The notes below the pieces were generated by a model. It was not told where the DNA came from and searched no databases. It saw only the letters and a list, made by a program, of their open reading frames with translations. A program made the translations under genes and the position numbers. Source: Streptomyces atratus (GTDB taxonomy: Bacteria > Actinomycetota > Actinomycetes > Streptomycetales > Streptomycetaceae). From it: a stretch of DNA of 64,000 nt. Position 1 is the stretch's first letter. Each line of letters starts with the position of its first letter. The DNA lies in assembly GCF_900119365.1 (NCBI RefSeq), contig NZ_FPJO01000023.1, forward strand, positions 46,796-110,795, given 5' to 3'. Positions 52,067 to 60,613 of the stretch are shown here, piece after piece.

Positions 52067-52477
52067 CGGATCCACCGACTCCGGCGCGAGCCCGAGCAGC
52101 TCCGCGACCTGCTCCACCACGACCTCGTGCACCAGCAGCGCGCGCTCGTCGCGGCTCTTGGTGCGGATCTCGACCGGCCGCCGGTAGATCACGATCTGCG
52201 CAGGCCGGCCCTTCTCCGCGGAGATCGCGCGCCCCAGCGGCACGGTCTCCTCCTGCGTCCCCGGTACGTCGAGCACCATGAAGTCGACATCGGTCAGCTG
52301 CGGCCAGCGCCGCTCCAGCCGTTCCACCGAGTCCTGCACGAGATCGCGGAAATTCTCCGCCCTGCTGACCGAGAGCGGCACCTGGGGCGGGGCGACGGGC
52401 CCGCGCATGCCGCGGCCATGGCGGTCACGACGGCGCGGGCGCGGTTCGGACGCGTGCGGTGGTACGGGACTGTCCAT
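52049..52477 (-). CDS. Zincin-like metallopeptidase family protein with a degenerate metal motif
   Basis: A 142-residue protein of the small zincin family (DUF1025/PF06262 type). A basic Pro/Arg-rich N-terminus (1-30) is followed by the core VERLERRWPQLTDVDFMVLD, QIVIYRRPVEIRTKSRDE and LLVHEVVVEQVAELLGL. The canonical HExxH with a second His is replaced by HEVVVEQ, so only the first His and Glu remain. Zinc proteolysis is therefore doubtful. ATG 52477 was chosen; GTG 52480 is immediately in front of it. Confidence 0.82.
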   Translation of the reverse strand: MDSPVPPHASEPRPRRRDRHGRGMRGPVAPPQVPLSVSRAENFRDLVQDSVERLERRWPQLTDVDFMVLDVPGTQEETVPLGRAISAEKGRPAQIVIYRRPVEIRTKSRDERALLVHEVVVEQVAELLGLAPESVDPRYGQE

Positions 52478-52843
52478 CACTGACGCAGCGTAACTCTCCG
52501 AGGCGCAAGTGGAACGCTGCTCCCTGACAGGGCATCGCCGTTTCCGCGACAGCGCACCGGCATATCAGGGACAGAGCTCCCCGCCTTTCCAATCCTGAAC
52601 GATCCGGCCAATCAGGGCCCGTTTCTGGCCCTGCTCCTGACTGTTGATCCCTTGCTGTATGACGGATTTTGTGTCGATTGGTGACCGGAATCGTTGTCGG
52701 CAGTGCTGGCACTTCTCCGTTCCCGCGCAGGTCAGAACAACTGTCCGGAAGGCGCTTGTGCGGGAGTTCACGGGGCGACACGGTGGGGTGACCTGAGGGA
52801 GAGTCGTCGCAGCCCGCTCAAGAGTGCGGTACCGTCCAACATC
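52478..52843. other. 366-base intergenic region upstream of the DUF3499 gene
   Basis: Divergent region between the zincin-like gene and the DUF3499 gene. It is AT-richer than the flanks around 52600-52700 (for example CTGTATGACGGATTTTGTG), consistent with promoters. No reading frame with a credible start was found. Confidence 0.5.
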
Positions 52844-53218
52844 GTGAGCCCTGTACGTCGCTGTTCGCGCACTGCGTGCGGCCGCCCTGCCGTCGCGACA
52901 CTGACGTACGTCTATGCCGACTCGACTGCGGTCCTCGGCCCGCTCGCCACCTATGCCGAGCCCCACTGCTACGACCTCTGCGCCGAGCACAGTGAGCGGC
53001 TGACGGCACCACGCGGCTGGGAAGTCGTCCGGCTCTCCGACCCCTCCGCACCCACCCGCCCCAGCGGCGACGACCTCGAAGCGCTCGCCAATGCCGTAAG
53101 GGAAGCGGCGCGGCCGCAGGACCGCGGTGCCGACAGGAGGGGCGGCCCGCACGCCGCCGATCCGATGGAGGTCGCCCGCCGCGGCCATCTGCGAGTGCTG
53201 CGCTCCCCGGACTCCTGA
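52844..53218 (+). CDS. DUF3499-family small Cys-rich protein
   Basis: A 124-residue protein with paired Cys motifs at both ends of its core (RRCSRTACGRPA near the start; EPHCYDLCAEHSERL near 40-55), likely a zinc ribbon. The C-terminus is basic and low-complexity. The family is conserved in actinobacteria next to manB and is of unknown function. GTG 52844 was chosen where the Cys motif begins; the frame is open upstream without good sequence. It lies 63 bases before manB and may be cotranscribed with it. Confidence 0.82.
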   Translation: MSPVRRCSRTACGRPAVATLTYVYADSTAVLGPLATYAEPHCYDLCAEHSERLTAPRGWEVVRLSDPSAPTRPSGDDLEALANAVREAARPQDRGADRRGGPHAADPMEVARRGHLRVLRSPDS

Positions 53219-53281
53219 GCTCGGCCTACGAGCCCTCCGGGTAGTTTGGGCGGTCCGTAGAATTCTCAGGAGGACCGGCCC

Positions 53282-54703
53282 GTGGCTGCTGATCTGTCGC
53301 AGATCGTGAAGGCGTACGACGTGCGCGGAGTGGTGCCCGATCAGTGGGACGAGCCGCTGGCCGAGCGGTTCGGGGCGGCGTTCGTCGAGGTGACGGGCGC
53401 GGACGCGATCGTGATCGGCCACGACATGCGGCCCTCGTCGCCCGGCCTCTCGGGAGCCTTCGCACGGGGAGCCGCGGCGCGCGGCGCGGACGTCACCCTC
53501 ATCGGCCTCTGCTCGACCGACCAGCTGTACTTCGCCTCGGGCAGCCTGGGCCTCCCGGGCGCGATGTTCACCGCCTCGCACAACCCGGCGCAGTACAACG
53601 GCATCAAGCTCTGCCGGGCGGGCGCCGCACCCGTGGGCCAGGACACCGGGCTCCTGGAGATCCGCGCCCTGGTCGAGAAGTGGTCCGAAACGGGCGCCCC
53701 GCAGCCGGTCGCCGTCCCCGGCACCGTCACCGAGCGCGACACGCTCGCCGACTACGCGGCCCACCTGCTGTCCCTGGTCGACCTGACGTCCGTCCGGCCG
53801 CTGAAGGTCGTCGTCGACGCGGGCAACGGCATGGGCGGCCACACCGTTCCCACCGTCTTCGCGGGCCTGCCCGTCGACCTCGTACCGATGTACTTCGAAC
53901 TCGACGGCACGTTCCCCAACCACGAGGCCAACCCCCTCGACCCGAAGAACCTCGTCGACCTCCAGGCCCGGGTCGTGGCCGAGGGGGCCGACCTCGGCCT
54001 CGCCTTCGACGGCGACGCGGACCGCTGCTTCGTCGTCGACGAGCGGGGCGAGGGCATCTCACCGTCGGCGATCACCGCCCTGGTCGCGGCCCGGGAGCTC
54101 GCCCGCAACGGCGGCAAGGGCACCGTCATCCACAACCTGATCACGTCCCTCTCGGTCCCCGAGGTCGTCCGCGAGAACGGCGGCACCCCGGTCCGTACCC
54201 GCGTGGGCCACTCCTTCATCAAGGCCGAGATGGCCGAGCACGGCGCGATCTTCGGCGGCGAACACTCCGCGCACTACTACTTCCGCGACTTCTGGAACGC
54301 CGACACGGGCATGCTCGCCGCGCTCCACGTCCTCGCCGCGCTGGGCGGTCAGCCCGGCCCCCTGTCCGAACTGGTGGCCCGCTACGACCGCTACGCCGGC
54401 TCCGGCGAGATCAACTCCACGGTCGCCGACCAGCCGGGCCGCGCGGCAGCGGTACGCGCCGCCTTCGCACCCCGCGACGGCGTCACGGCCGACGACCTGG
54501 ACGGCCTGACGGTCACGTCCCCGGACTGGTGGTTCAACCTCCGCGCCTCCAACACGGAGCCCCTGCTGCGCCTGAACGTGGAGGCCCGCGACGAACGGAC
54601 GATGAGGGCGGTACGGGACGAGGTCCTGGCCCTGGTCCGAGCCCCGGACTCCCCGGGCACTCCTGACCCTTCCGGCGACCCCTCCAGCCCCTCCGGCGTT
54701 TGA
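53282..54703 (+). CDS. manB: Phosphomannomutase/phosphoglucomutase
   Basis: A 473-residue alpha-D-phosphohexomutase interconverting mannose-6-phosphate and mannose-1-phosphate (and probably the glucose forms). The phosphoserine is S99 in MFTASHNPAQYNG, the metal loop is FDGDADRCF, the sugar loop GGEHSAHYYFRD, and the phosphate loop RASNTEPLLRLNVEAR. GTG 53282 follows AGGAGG. The last 20 or so residues (GTPDPSGDPSSPSGV) run into an intergenic repeat that continues past the stop. With manA it supplies the mannose-1-phosphate used for GDP-mannose. Confidence 0.95.
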   Translation: MAADLSQIVKAYDVRGVVPDQWDEPLAERFGAAFVEVTGADAIVIGHDMRPSSPGLSGAFARGAAARGADVTLIGLCSTDQLYFASGSLGLPGAMFTASHNPAQYNGIKLCRAGAAPVGQDTGLLEIRALVEKWSETGAPQPVAVPGTVTERDTLADYAAHLLSLVDLTSVRPLKVVVDAGNGMGGHTVPTVFAGLPVDLVPMYFELDGTFPNHEANPLDPKNLVDLQARVVAEGADLGLAFDGDADRCFVVDERGEGISPSAITALVAARELARNGGKGTVIHNLITSLSVPEVVRENGGTPVRTRVGHSFIKAEMAEHGAIFGGEHSAHYYFRDFWNADTGMLAALHVLAALGGQPGPLSELVARYDRYAGSGEINSTVADQPGRAAAVRAAFAPRDGVTADDLDGLTVTSPDWWFNLRASNTEPLLRLNVEARDERTMRAVRDEVLALVRAPDSPGTPDPSGDPSSPSGV

Positions 54704-54772
54704 GGAGCGGGGGTCCGGGGGCGGAGCCCCCGGTTACGGGAAGGGGCGGGCAGGGGCCAAGCCCGCCGCAGG
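54685..54772 (+). repeat. Streptomyces-type intergenic repeat overlapping the manB stop
   Basis: This GC-rich block contains CCGGGGGCGGAGCCCCCGG (54717-54735), a near-perfect hairpin, flanked by CTCCGGCGTTTGAGGAGCGG and GGGAAGGGGCGGGCAGGGGC. The same composite recurs in many Streptomyces genomes as an intergenic element (from memory, not searched). It begins inside manB, so the protein's C-terminus is encoded by the repeat. It probably also terminates transcription. Confidence 0.65.
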
Positions 54773-54925
54773 CGCACCACCCCCACCCGCACCACCCCCA
54801 CCTGCACCGCACCCACACACCGCACCGCCCCGCCCCCACCCGCGGGCCCCCGGCCCGCCCCGCACCCCACCGCCCCCAGCGGTAGGCTGACGTCGCCTGA
54901 TCCGCTGCCCGAAGGGACCCACCCC

Positions 54926-55108
54926 ATGCCGCTCGAAGCCGGCCTCCTGGAGATCCTCGCCTGCCCGGCCTGTCACTCCCCGCTCGACGATCGGTCGGCA
55001 GCCGACAGCCCCGAGTTGATCTGCACCGGCCAGGACTGCGGCCTGGCCTACCCGGTACGGGACGGCATCCCCGTCCTCCTCGTCGACGAGGCCCGCCGCC
55101 CCGCGTAA
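54926..55108 (+). CDS. Trm112-family zinc-ribbon protein
   Basis: A 60-residue protein with the Trm112/YcaR fold: LLEILACPACHSPLDDR, then ELICTGQDCGLAYPVRDGIP. It has two Cys pairs (CPAC and one Cys plus QDCG) suitable for one zinc. Bacterial members are small stand-alone proteins thought to partner methyltransferases. ATG 54926 has GAAGGGACC upstream. It is preceded by about 130 bases of C-rich low-complexity DNA and followed 73 bases later by the SIS gene. Confidence 0.92.
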   Translation: MPLEAGLLEILACPACHSPLDDRSAADSPELICTGQDCGLAYPVRDGIPVLLVDEARRPA

Positions 55109-55181
55109 CGGCACCGGGGCCCGCGACGGCCTCGCCCCGCACCCCGCACGGTGATCAGCATGTGATCGGAGGACCGTCCCC

Positions 55182-56318
55182 ATGCTCGACGAGTCGCTGC
55201 TCGACGCCCCGGAGGCCCTGGCCCGGGCCGATCGCCGTGGCCTGCTCCGCGGCGCCGCCGAGGCCGGGGCCCGGGTCCGTACCGCCGCCCTGCACGCCGC
55301 CGAGGCGGGGATCGCCGAGCTGAACCCGGAGGGCCGCCCCCGCGCCGTACTGGTCGCGGGCTCCGGCACCGCCGCGTCCGGCGTCGCCGACCTGATCACC
55401 GCCCTGGCAGGCGCCTCCGCGCCCGTCACCCGCATCCACCCCACCGGCGTCGCCCCCGCCCCGGGCGCGATGCGCTGGACGCTGCCCGGCTGGGCCGGCT
55501 CCGTGGACCTGCTGCTGATCGTCACGGCCGACGGCTCCGAGCCGGGCCTCTCCCTCCTCGCCGAACAGGCGTACCGCCGGGGCTGCAGCGTCGTCGCCGT
55601 AGCCCCACGCCAGTCACCGCTGCGCGAGGCGATCGACGGGGCGCACGGCCTCGTCATACCGATGGCCTCCGCCCCGCACGGCGAGTACGACGCCGAGACC
55701 TCGGCCGCGGGCCCCGGCACGCTCTGGGCCCTGTTCACCCCGCTGCTCGCGCTGCTGGACCGGGTCGGCCTGCTCACCGCGCCCGCCGAGGCGCTGCAGA
55801 GCGTCGCCGACCGCCTGGACCGCACCGCAGAACGCTGCGGCCCGTCCATCGCCACGTACAGCAACCCCGCCAAGACCCTCGCGGCCGAACTCGCCGAGAG
55901 CCTGCCCCTCATCTGGACGGAGGGCGACTCCGCCGCCCCGGTCGGCCGCAGATTCGCCGCCGTCCTGGCCGAACTGTCCGGCCGCCCGGCCCTCGCCGCC
56001 GAACTGCCCGAGGCGCTTCCGGCCCACGGCACGCTGCTGGCGGGCACCTTCGCCGCCGGTGCCGACCCCGACGACTTCTTCCGCGACCGGGTCGACGAGC
56101 CGGAGCCGCTGCACGCCCGCGTCGTACTGATCCGCGACCGCCCCACCGGCGGCCTGAGCGCGGCCCCCGCCGCCCGCGAACTGGCCCTCGGCCACGACAC
56201 CGCGGTCAGCGAGCTCGAACCCGACGAGGGCACCGAGCTCGAAGCCCTCGCCGAACTGCTCGCGGTCACCGACTTCGCCGCCGTCTACCTGGCCCTCGCC
56301 TCCGCATCCGGCGCCTGA
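55182..56318 (+). CDS. SIS-domain sugar-phosphate-isomerase-like protein
   Basis: A 378-residue protein resembling the bifunctional phosphoglucose/phosphomannose isomerase family: a SIS domain (AVLVAGSGTAASGVADLITA, then GCSVVAVAPRQSPLREA) and a C-terminal second lobe (SLPLIWTEGDSAAPVGRRFA). It is likely a sugar-phosphate-binding enzyme or regulator. Its place between manB and manA suggests work on mannose or fructose phosphates, but activity cannot be confirmed. ATG 55182 has GGAGGA with 8-base spacing. Confidence 0.8.
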   Translation: MLDESLLDAPEALARADRRGLLRGAAEAGARVRTAALHAAEAGIAELNPEGRPRAVLVAGSGTAASGVADLITALAGASAPVTRIHPTGVAPAPGAMRWTLPGWAGSVDLLLIVTADGSEPGLSLLAEQAYRRGCSVVAVAPRQSPLREAIDGAHGLVIPMASAPHGEYDAETSAAGPGTLWALFTPLLALLDRVGLLTAPAEALQSVADRLDRTAERCGPSIATYSNPAKTLAAELAESLPLIWTEGDSAAPVGRRFAAVLAELSGRPALAAELPEALPAHGTLLAGTFAAGADPDDFFRDRVDEPEPLHARVVLIRDRPTGGLSAAPAARELALGHDTAVSELEPDEGTELEALAELLAVTDFAAVYLALASASGA

Positions 56319-56429
56319 CCCCACAAACCCCCGGCCGACCGCACCCATCGCACCCCGCACCAAGAGCGCCCCACACCCGAGCACAGAGCACAGCACCCCC
56401 GATCCACGCATCTCACAAGGACGAAGACC

Positions 56430-57611
56430 ATGGACCGGCTCTCCAACACCGTGCGCCCTTACGCCTGGGGCTCCATCACCGCCATACCCGAACTGCTCGG
56501 CGTCGCCCCCACCGGCGAGCCCCAGGCCGAGATGTGGATGGGTGCCCACCCCGGCGCCCCCTCCCTCCTCACCCGCACAACCGCTGCCGGAGAGGCCGGC
56601 CCCGAACAGCCCCTCACCGAGGTCATCGCCGCCGACCCCGAGCGCGAACTGGGCCGGGCCACCGTCGAGAAGTTCGGCCCCCGCCTCCCCTTCCTCCTCA
56701 AACTGCTCGCCGCGGGCGCCCCCCTCTCCCTCCAGGTCCACCCCGATCTCGCCCAGGCCAAGAGGGGGTACGAGGACGAGGAGCGCCGGTCCGTCCCGAT
56801 CGACGCGCCCCACCGCACGTACAAGGACGCCAACCACAAGCCCGAGCTGATCTGCGCGCTCACCCCCTTCGCCGGCCTGTGCGGCTTCCGCCCGCCCACC
56901 GAGGCGGCCGAGGCGATGGCGGCACTCGGCGTCGACTCCCTCAAGCCGTACGTGGACCTGCTCGGCGCCCACCCCGAAGAGGCCGCCCTCCGCGAGGTTC
57001 TCACCGCGATCCTCGGCGCCGACCCCGCGGAGACGGCCGAAACGGTGCACCTGGCCGCGGCCGCCGCCGAACGCCTCGGCGGCGCCCACGCCCCGTACGC
57101 CCGGATCGCCCACCACTTCCCCGGCGACCCCGGTGTCATCGCGGCAATGCTGCTGAACTACGTGGAACTCCAGCCCGGCGAGGCCCTGTTCCTCGGCGCG
57201 GGCGTCCCGCACGCGTACCTCGACGGCCTCGGCGTCGAGATCATGGCCAACTCGGACAACGTGCTGCGCTGTGGACTCACGCCCAAGCACATCGACGTAC
57301 CCGAACTGCTGCGCATCGTCCGCTTCGAGGCAACCGAGCCCGGCATCCTGCGCCCCGAGGCCTCACCGTCCGGCGAGGAGCTGTACGAGACGCCCGTGGA
57401 CGAATTCCGGCTCTCGCGCTTCGACCTCTCGCCCGGCGCCGCCCCCGTCGACCTGACCAGGGACACCCCGCAGATCCTGCTCTGCACCGGGGGAGCCCCG
57501 AGGGCGGGCGAGCTCGACCTCGCACCCGGCACCTCCGTGTTCGTACCCTCAGGCGAAAGGGCCGAAGCGTCCGGTACGGGAACCCTGTTCCGAGCCACAG
57601 TGGTGGCCTGA
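56430..57611 (+). CDS. manA: Mannose-6-phosphate isomerase, class I
   Basis: A 393-residue zinc isomerase that converts fructose-6-phosphate to mannose-6-phosphate. SLQVHPDLAQAKRGYEDE holds the Gln and His zinc ligands and HKPELICALTPFAGLCGF the Glu. LFLGAGVPHAYLDGLGVEIM has the last His, and LRCGLTPKHIDVPEL continues the cupin core. ATG 56430 follows AAGGACGA. It lies 112 bases after the SIS gene; with manB it gives the path from fructose-6-phosphate to mannose-1-phosphate. Confidence 0.96.
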   Translation: MDRLSNTVRPYAWGSITAIPELLGVAPTGEPQAEMWMGAHPGAPSLLTRTTAAGEAGPEQPLTEVIAADPERELGRATVEKFGPRLPFLLKLLAAGAPLSLQVHPDLAQAKRGYEDEERRSVPIDAPHRTYKDANHKPELICALTPFAGLCGFRPPTEAAEAMAALGVDSLKPYVDLLGAHPEEAALREVLTAILGADPAETAETVHLAAAAAERLGGAHAPYARIAHHFPGDPGVIAAMLLNYVELQPGEALFLGAGVPHAYLDGLGVEIMANSDNVLRCGLTPKHIDVPELLRIVRFEATEPGILRPEASPSGEELYETPVDEFRLSRFDLSPGAAPVDLTRDTPQILLCTGGAPRAGELDLAPGTSVFVPSGERAEASGTGTLFRATVVA

Positions 57612-57698
57612 CGTACCGTCCGCACCAGCGACTGCAACAATGTCCGGCCGTACCGCGGCGCCAGGGCCGCGGCATCGAAGAAGGGACACCAGGCACCC

Positions 57699-58697
57699 AT
57701 GAGTGCGTCAGGCGGAACCAAGGCGATCGTGGCGGCACTCGGCGCCAACCTCGCGATCGCAGTGGCCAAATTCGTGGCGTTCCTGTTCAGTGGCTCGTCG
57801 TCGATGCTCGCGGAGAGCGTCCACTCGGTCGCCGACTCGGGTAACCAGGGCCTGCTGCTGCTCGGCGGCAAGAAGGCCCAGCGCGAGGCCACCCCCCAGC
57901 ACCCCTTCGGCTACGGCCGCGAGCGTTACATCTACGCGTTCCTCGTCTCCATCGTGCTCTTCTCGGTCGGTGGCATGTTCGCGGTGTACGAGGGCTACGA
58001 GAAGATCAAGGACCCCCATGAGATCGAGGCCTGGTACTGGCCGGTCGGGGTGCTGGTCTTCGCGATCATCGCCGAGGGCTTCTCCTTCCGTACGGCGATC
58101 AAGGAGTCCAACCAGACCCGCGGTTCGCTCTCCTGGAAGGAGTTCGTCCGCCGGGCGAAGGCCCCCGAGCTTCCCGTCGTCCTGCTGGAGGACCTCGGCG
58201 CACTGGTCGGCCTGGTGCTCGCTCTCGGGGGCGTCGGCCTGGCCCTCGCGACCGGCAACGGCGTCTGGGACGGCATCGGAACCCTCTGCATCGGCGTCCT
58301 GCTGATCATCATCGCGATCGTGCTCGCCGCCGAGACGAAGTCCCTCCTGCTCGGCGAGGCCGCCGGCACCGACCAGGTCGAGAAGATCAAGGCCGCACTC
58401 GTCGACGGCGACACGGTCACTCGCGTCATCCACATGCGTACGCTCCACCTCGGCCCGGAGGAACTGCTCGTCGCCGCCAAGATCGCGGTGCAGCACGACG
58501 ACACGGCCACCGAGGTCGCCAACGCCATCAACGCCGCCGAGAGCCGGATCCGCGCCGCGGTCCCGATCGCCCGGGTCATCTATCTGGAACCGGACATCTT
58601 CAACGAGGCCGCCGCCGCAGCCGGCACCAACCCCGGCAAGGCCCCGGGCGGAACCCCCGGCGAGACCCCGGACACCCCGACGGAATCCGGTCACTGA
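57699..58697 (+). CDS. Cation diffusion facilitator transporter
   Basis: A 332-residue efflux protein of the CDF family, which exchanges Zn2+ or other divalent cations for protons. There are six predicted helices. TM2 has the site AESVHSVADSGNQ (H-x3-D), and a second acidic site lies in TM5 (VVLLEDLGALVGLVLAL). The cytoplasmic C-terminal domain runs from about 225 (VEKIKAALVDGD, then MRTLHLGPEELLVAAKI). The long TM3-TM4 region is like the subfamily close to ZnT9. The C-terminal 25 residues are Pro/Gly/Thr-rich. It is 297 bases upstream of ahcY; the metal is not decidable. Confidence 0.88.
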   Translation: MSASGGTKAIVAALGANLAIAVAKFVAFLFSGSSSMLAESVHSVADSGNQGLLLLGGKKAQREATPQHPFGYGRERYIYAFLVSIVLFSVGGMFAVYEGYEKIKDPHEIEAWYWPVGVLVFAIIAEGFSFRTAIKESNQTRGSLSWKEFVRRAKAPELPVVLLEDLGALVGLVLALGGVGLALATGNGVWDGIGTLCIGVLLIIIAIVLAAETKSLLLGEAAGTDQVEKIKAALVDGDTVTRVIHMRTLHLGPEELLVAAKIAVQHDDTATEVANAINAAESRIRAAVPIARVIYLEPDIFNEAAAAAGTNPGKAPGGTPGETPDTPTESGH

Positions 58698-58813
58698 CCA
58701 CCCCCTCCACCCGTCCTTCCTCCCGCTCCCGGTACGTGGTCCCGACCGCTTCCCGATCGCCTACCGGCCGCGTCCAGCCCCGGGCGGACTGGGAGCGGCT
58801 GGGCCGATCGGTG

Positions 58814-58819
58814 TAGATT
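58814..58819 (+). promoter_or_regulatory. Candidate -10 element of the ahcY promoter
   Basis: TAGATT matches the Streptomyces -10 consensus and is the same as the P1 -10 of the rRNA operon at 63383. No good -35 is seen at the expected distance. Transcription from here would give a leader of about 170 bases that contains a GGGCA-TTCGTG-TGCCC hairpin (58922-58937). Confidence 0.35.
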
Positions 58820-58994
58820 CGACGGCAGTGTCAGACGTCGCTGCTGATGGCGGTCGATCGGTCCGTACGCGCGGACCGGCCGAGGGAGAGAGGGCCTCCG
58901 ACGGACTGCGCTGCGAGCGCCCGGGCATTCGTGTGCCCGCCGCCGCAGAGCCATCCGTGCCCCACCTCGACCCCATTACGAGGAGCAGCCCGTT

Positions 58995-60452
58995 ATGACG
59001 ACGGTCGCCAATCGCCAGGACTTCAAGGTCGCCGACCTCTCCCTCGCGGCGTTCGGCCGCAAGGAGATCACCCTCGCCGAGCACGAGATGCCCGGCCTGA
59101 TGTCGATCCGCAAGGAGTACGCCGCAGCGCAGCCGCTGGCCGGCGCCCGCATCACCGGCTCGCTGCACATGACCGTGCAGACGGCCGTGCTGATCGAGAC
59201 CCTGGTCGCCCTCGGCGCCGAGGTCCGCTGGGCCTCCTGCAACATCTTCTCCACCCAGGACCACGCCGCCGCGGCCATCGCCGTCGGCCCGAACGGCACC
59301 CCGGAGGCCCCGGCGGGCGTCCCGGTCTTCGCCTGGAAGGGCGAGACGCTGGAGGAGTACTGGTGGTGCACGGAGCAGGCCCTGACCTGGCCGAACACCC
59401 CCACCGGCGGCCCGAACATGATCCTCGACGACGGTGGTGACGCCACCCTCCTCGTCCACAAGGGCGTCGAGTTCGAGAAGGCCGGCGCCGCCCCGGACCC
59501 GTCGACCGCGGACAGCGAGGAGTACGCCCACATCCTCACCCTGCTGAACCGCACCCTCGGCGAGTCCCCGCAGAAGTGGACCCAGCTGGCGTCCGAGATC
59601 CGCGGTGTCACCGAAGAGACCACGACCGGCGTGCACCGGCTGTACGAGATGCACCGCGACGGCACCCTCCTCTTCCCGGCGATCAACGTCAACGACGCCG
59701 TCACCAAGTCCAAGTTCGACAACAAGTACGGCTGCCGCCACTCGCTGATCGACGGCATCAACCGCGCCACGGACGTTTTGATCGGCGGCAAGACCGCCGT
59801 CGTCTGCGGTTACGGCGACGTGGGCAAGGGCTGCGCGGAGTCCCTGCGCGGCCAGGGCGCCCGGGTGATCGTCACGGAGATCGACCCGATCTGCGCCCTG
59901 CAGGCGGCGATGGACGGCTACCAGGTCGCCACCCTCGACGACGTCGTCGGCCAGGCCGACATCTTCGTCACCACGACGGGCAACAAGGACATCATCATGG
60001 CCGCCGACATGGCCAAGATGAAGCACCAGGCCATCGTCGGGAACATCGGCCACTTCGACAACGAGATCGACATGGCCGGCCTGGCGCAGATCGAAGGCAT
60101 CGTCAAGGACGAGGTCAAGCCGCAGGTCCACACCTGGACGTTCCCCGACGGCAAGGTCCTCATCGTGCTGTCCGAGGGCCGCCTGCTGAACCTGGGCAAC
60201 GCCACCGGCCACCCCTCGTTCGTCATGTCCAACTCGTTCGCGGACCAGACCCTGGCCCAGATCGAGCTGTTCACCAAGCCCGAGGAGTACCCGACCGATG
60301 TCTACGTGCTGCCCAAGCACCTGGACGAGAAGGTCGCCCGTCTCCACCTCGACGCGCTCGGCGTGAAGCTCACGACGCTCCGCCCCGAGCAGGCCGCGTA
60401 CATCGGTGTCGAGGTCGACGGCCCGTACAAGCCCGACCACTACCGCTACTGA
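58995..60452 (+). CDS. ahcY: S-adenosylhomocysteine hydrolase
   Basis: A 485-residue NAD-dependent enzyme that splits S-adenosylhomocysteine to homocysteine and adenosine, recycling the product of methyltransferases. VNVNDAVTKSKFDNKYGCRH contains the catalytic Lys and Asp. VVCGYGDVGKGCAESLRGQG is the NAD loop, and FDNEIDMAGL follows. The C-terminal DGPYKPDHYRY closes the partner subunit's active site. ATG 58995 follows AGGAG. The leader is about 170 bases and structured. Two strong hairpins follow the gene. Confidence 0.97.
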   Translation: MTTVANRQDFKVADLSLAAFGRKEITLAEHEMPGLMSIRKEYAAAQPLAGARITGSLHMTVQTAVLIETLVALGAEVRWASCNIFSTQDHAAAAIAVGPNGTPEAPAGVPVFAWKGETLEEYWWCTEQALTWPNTPTGGPNMILDDGGDATLLVHKGVEFEKAGAAPDPSTADSEEYAHILTLLNRTLGESPQKWTQLASEIRGVTEETTTGVHRLYEMHRDGTLLFPAINVNDAVTKSKFDNKYGCRHSLIDGINRATDVLIGGKTAVVCGYGDVGKGCAESLRGQGARVIVTEIDPICALQAAMDGYQVATLDDVVGQADIFVTTTGNKDIIMAADMAKMKHQAIVGNIGHFDNEIDMAGLAQIEGIVKDEVKPQVHTWTFPDGKVLIVLSEGRLLNLGNATGHPSFVMSNSFADQTLAQIELFTKPEEYPTDVYVLPKHLDEKVARLHLDALGVKLTTLRPEQAAYIGVEVDGPYKPDHYRY

Positions 60453-60460
60453 TCCCGCCC

Positions 60461-60507
60461 GTCAGCGGCCGGTCGTCACCACCGGTCAGTGACGACCGGC
60501 CGCTGAC
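60461..60507 (+). terminator. Long hairpin terminator after ahcY
   Basis: GTCAGCGGCCGGTCGTCAC (60461-60479) is exactly repeated in inverted form at 60489-60507 with a 9-base loop, a 19-bp perfect stem beginning 8 bases after the stop codon. Confidence 0.88.
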
Positions 60508-60538
60508 AGACGGAACAGCCTCAGCAGCAGTACGAGCG

Positions 60539-60569
60539 CAGGCCCCCGCACCCCCGTGCCGGGGGCCTG
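60539..60569 (+). terminator. Second hairpin downstream of ahcY
   Basis: CAGGCCCCC (60539-60547) pairs with GGGGGCCTG (60561-60569) across a 13-base loop. It backs up the stronger hairpin just upstream and lies before the next codirectional gene. Confidence 0.6.
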
Positions 60570-60613
60570 CCCCGTACCGCGTCGGCTCAGCCCGAGGAAC
60601 CCCGAAGGACCCC

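Noticed and set aside
58890..58975. SAH riboswitch upstream of ahcY
   Set aside because: The segment shares GCGCTGCGA with the known core, but the downstream AGGCTCG partner and the pseudoknot half are not present.
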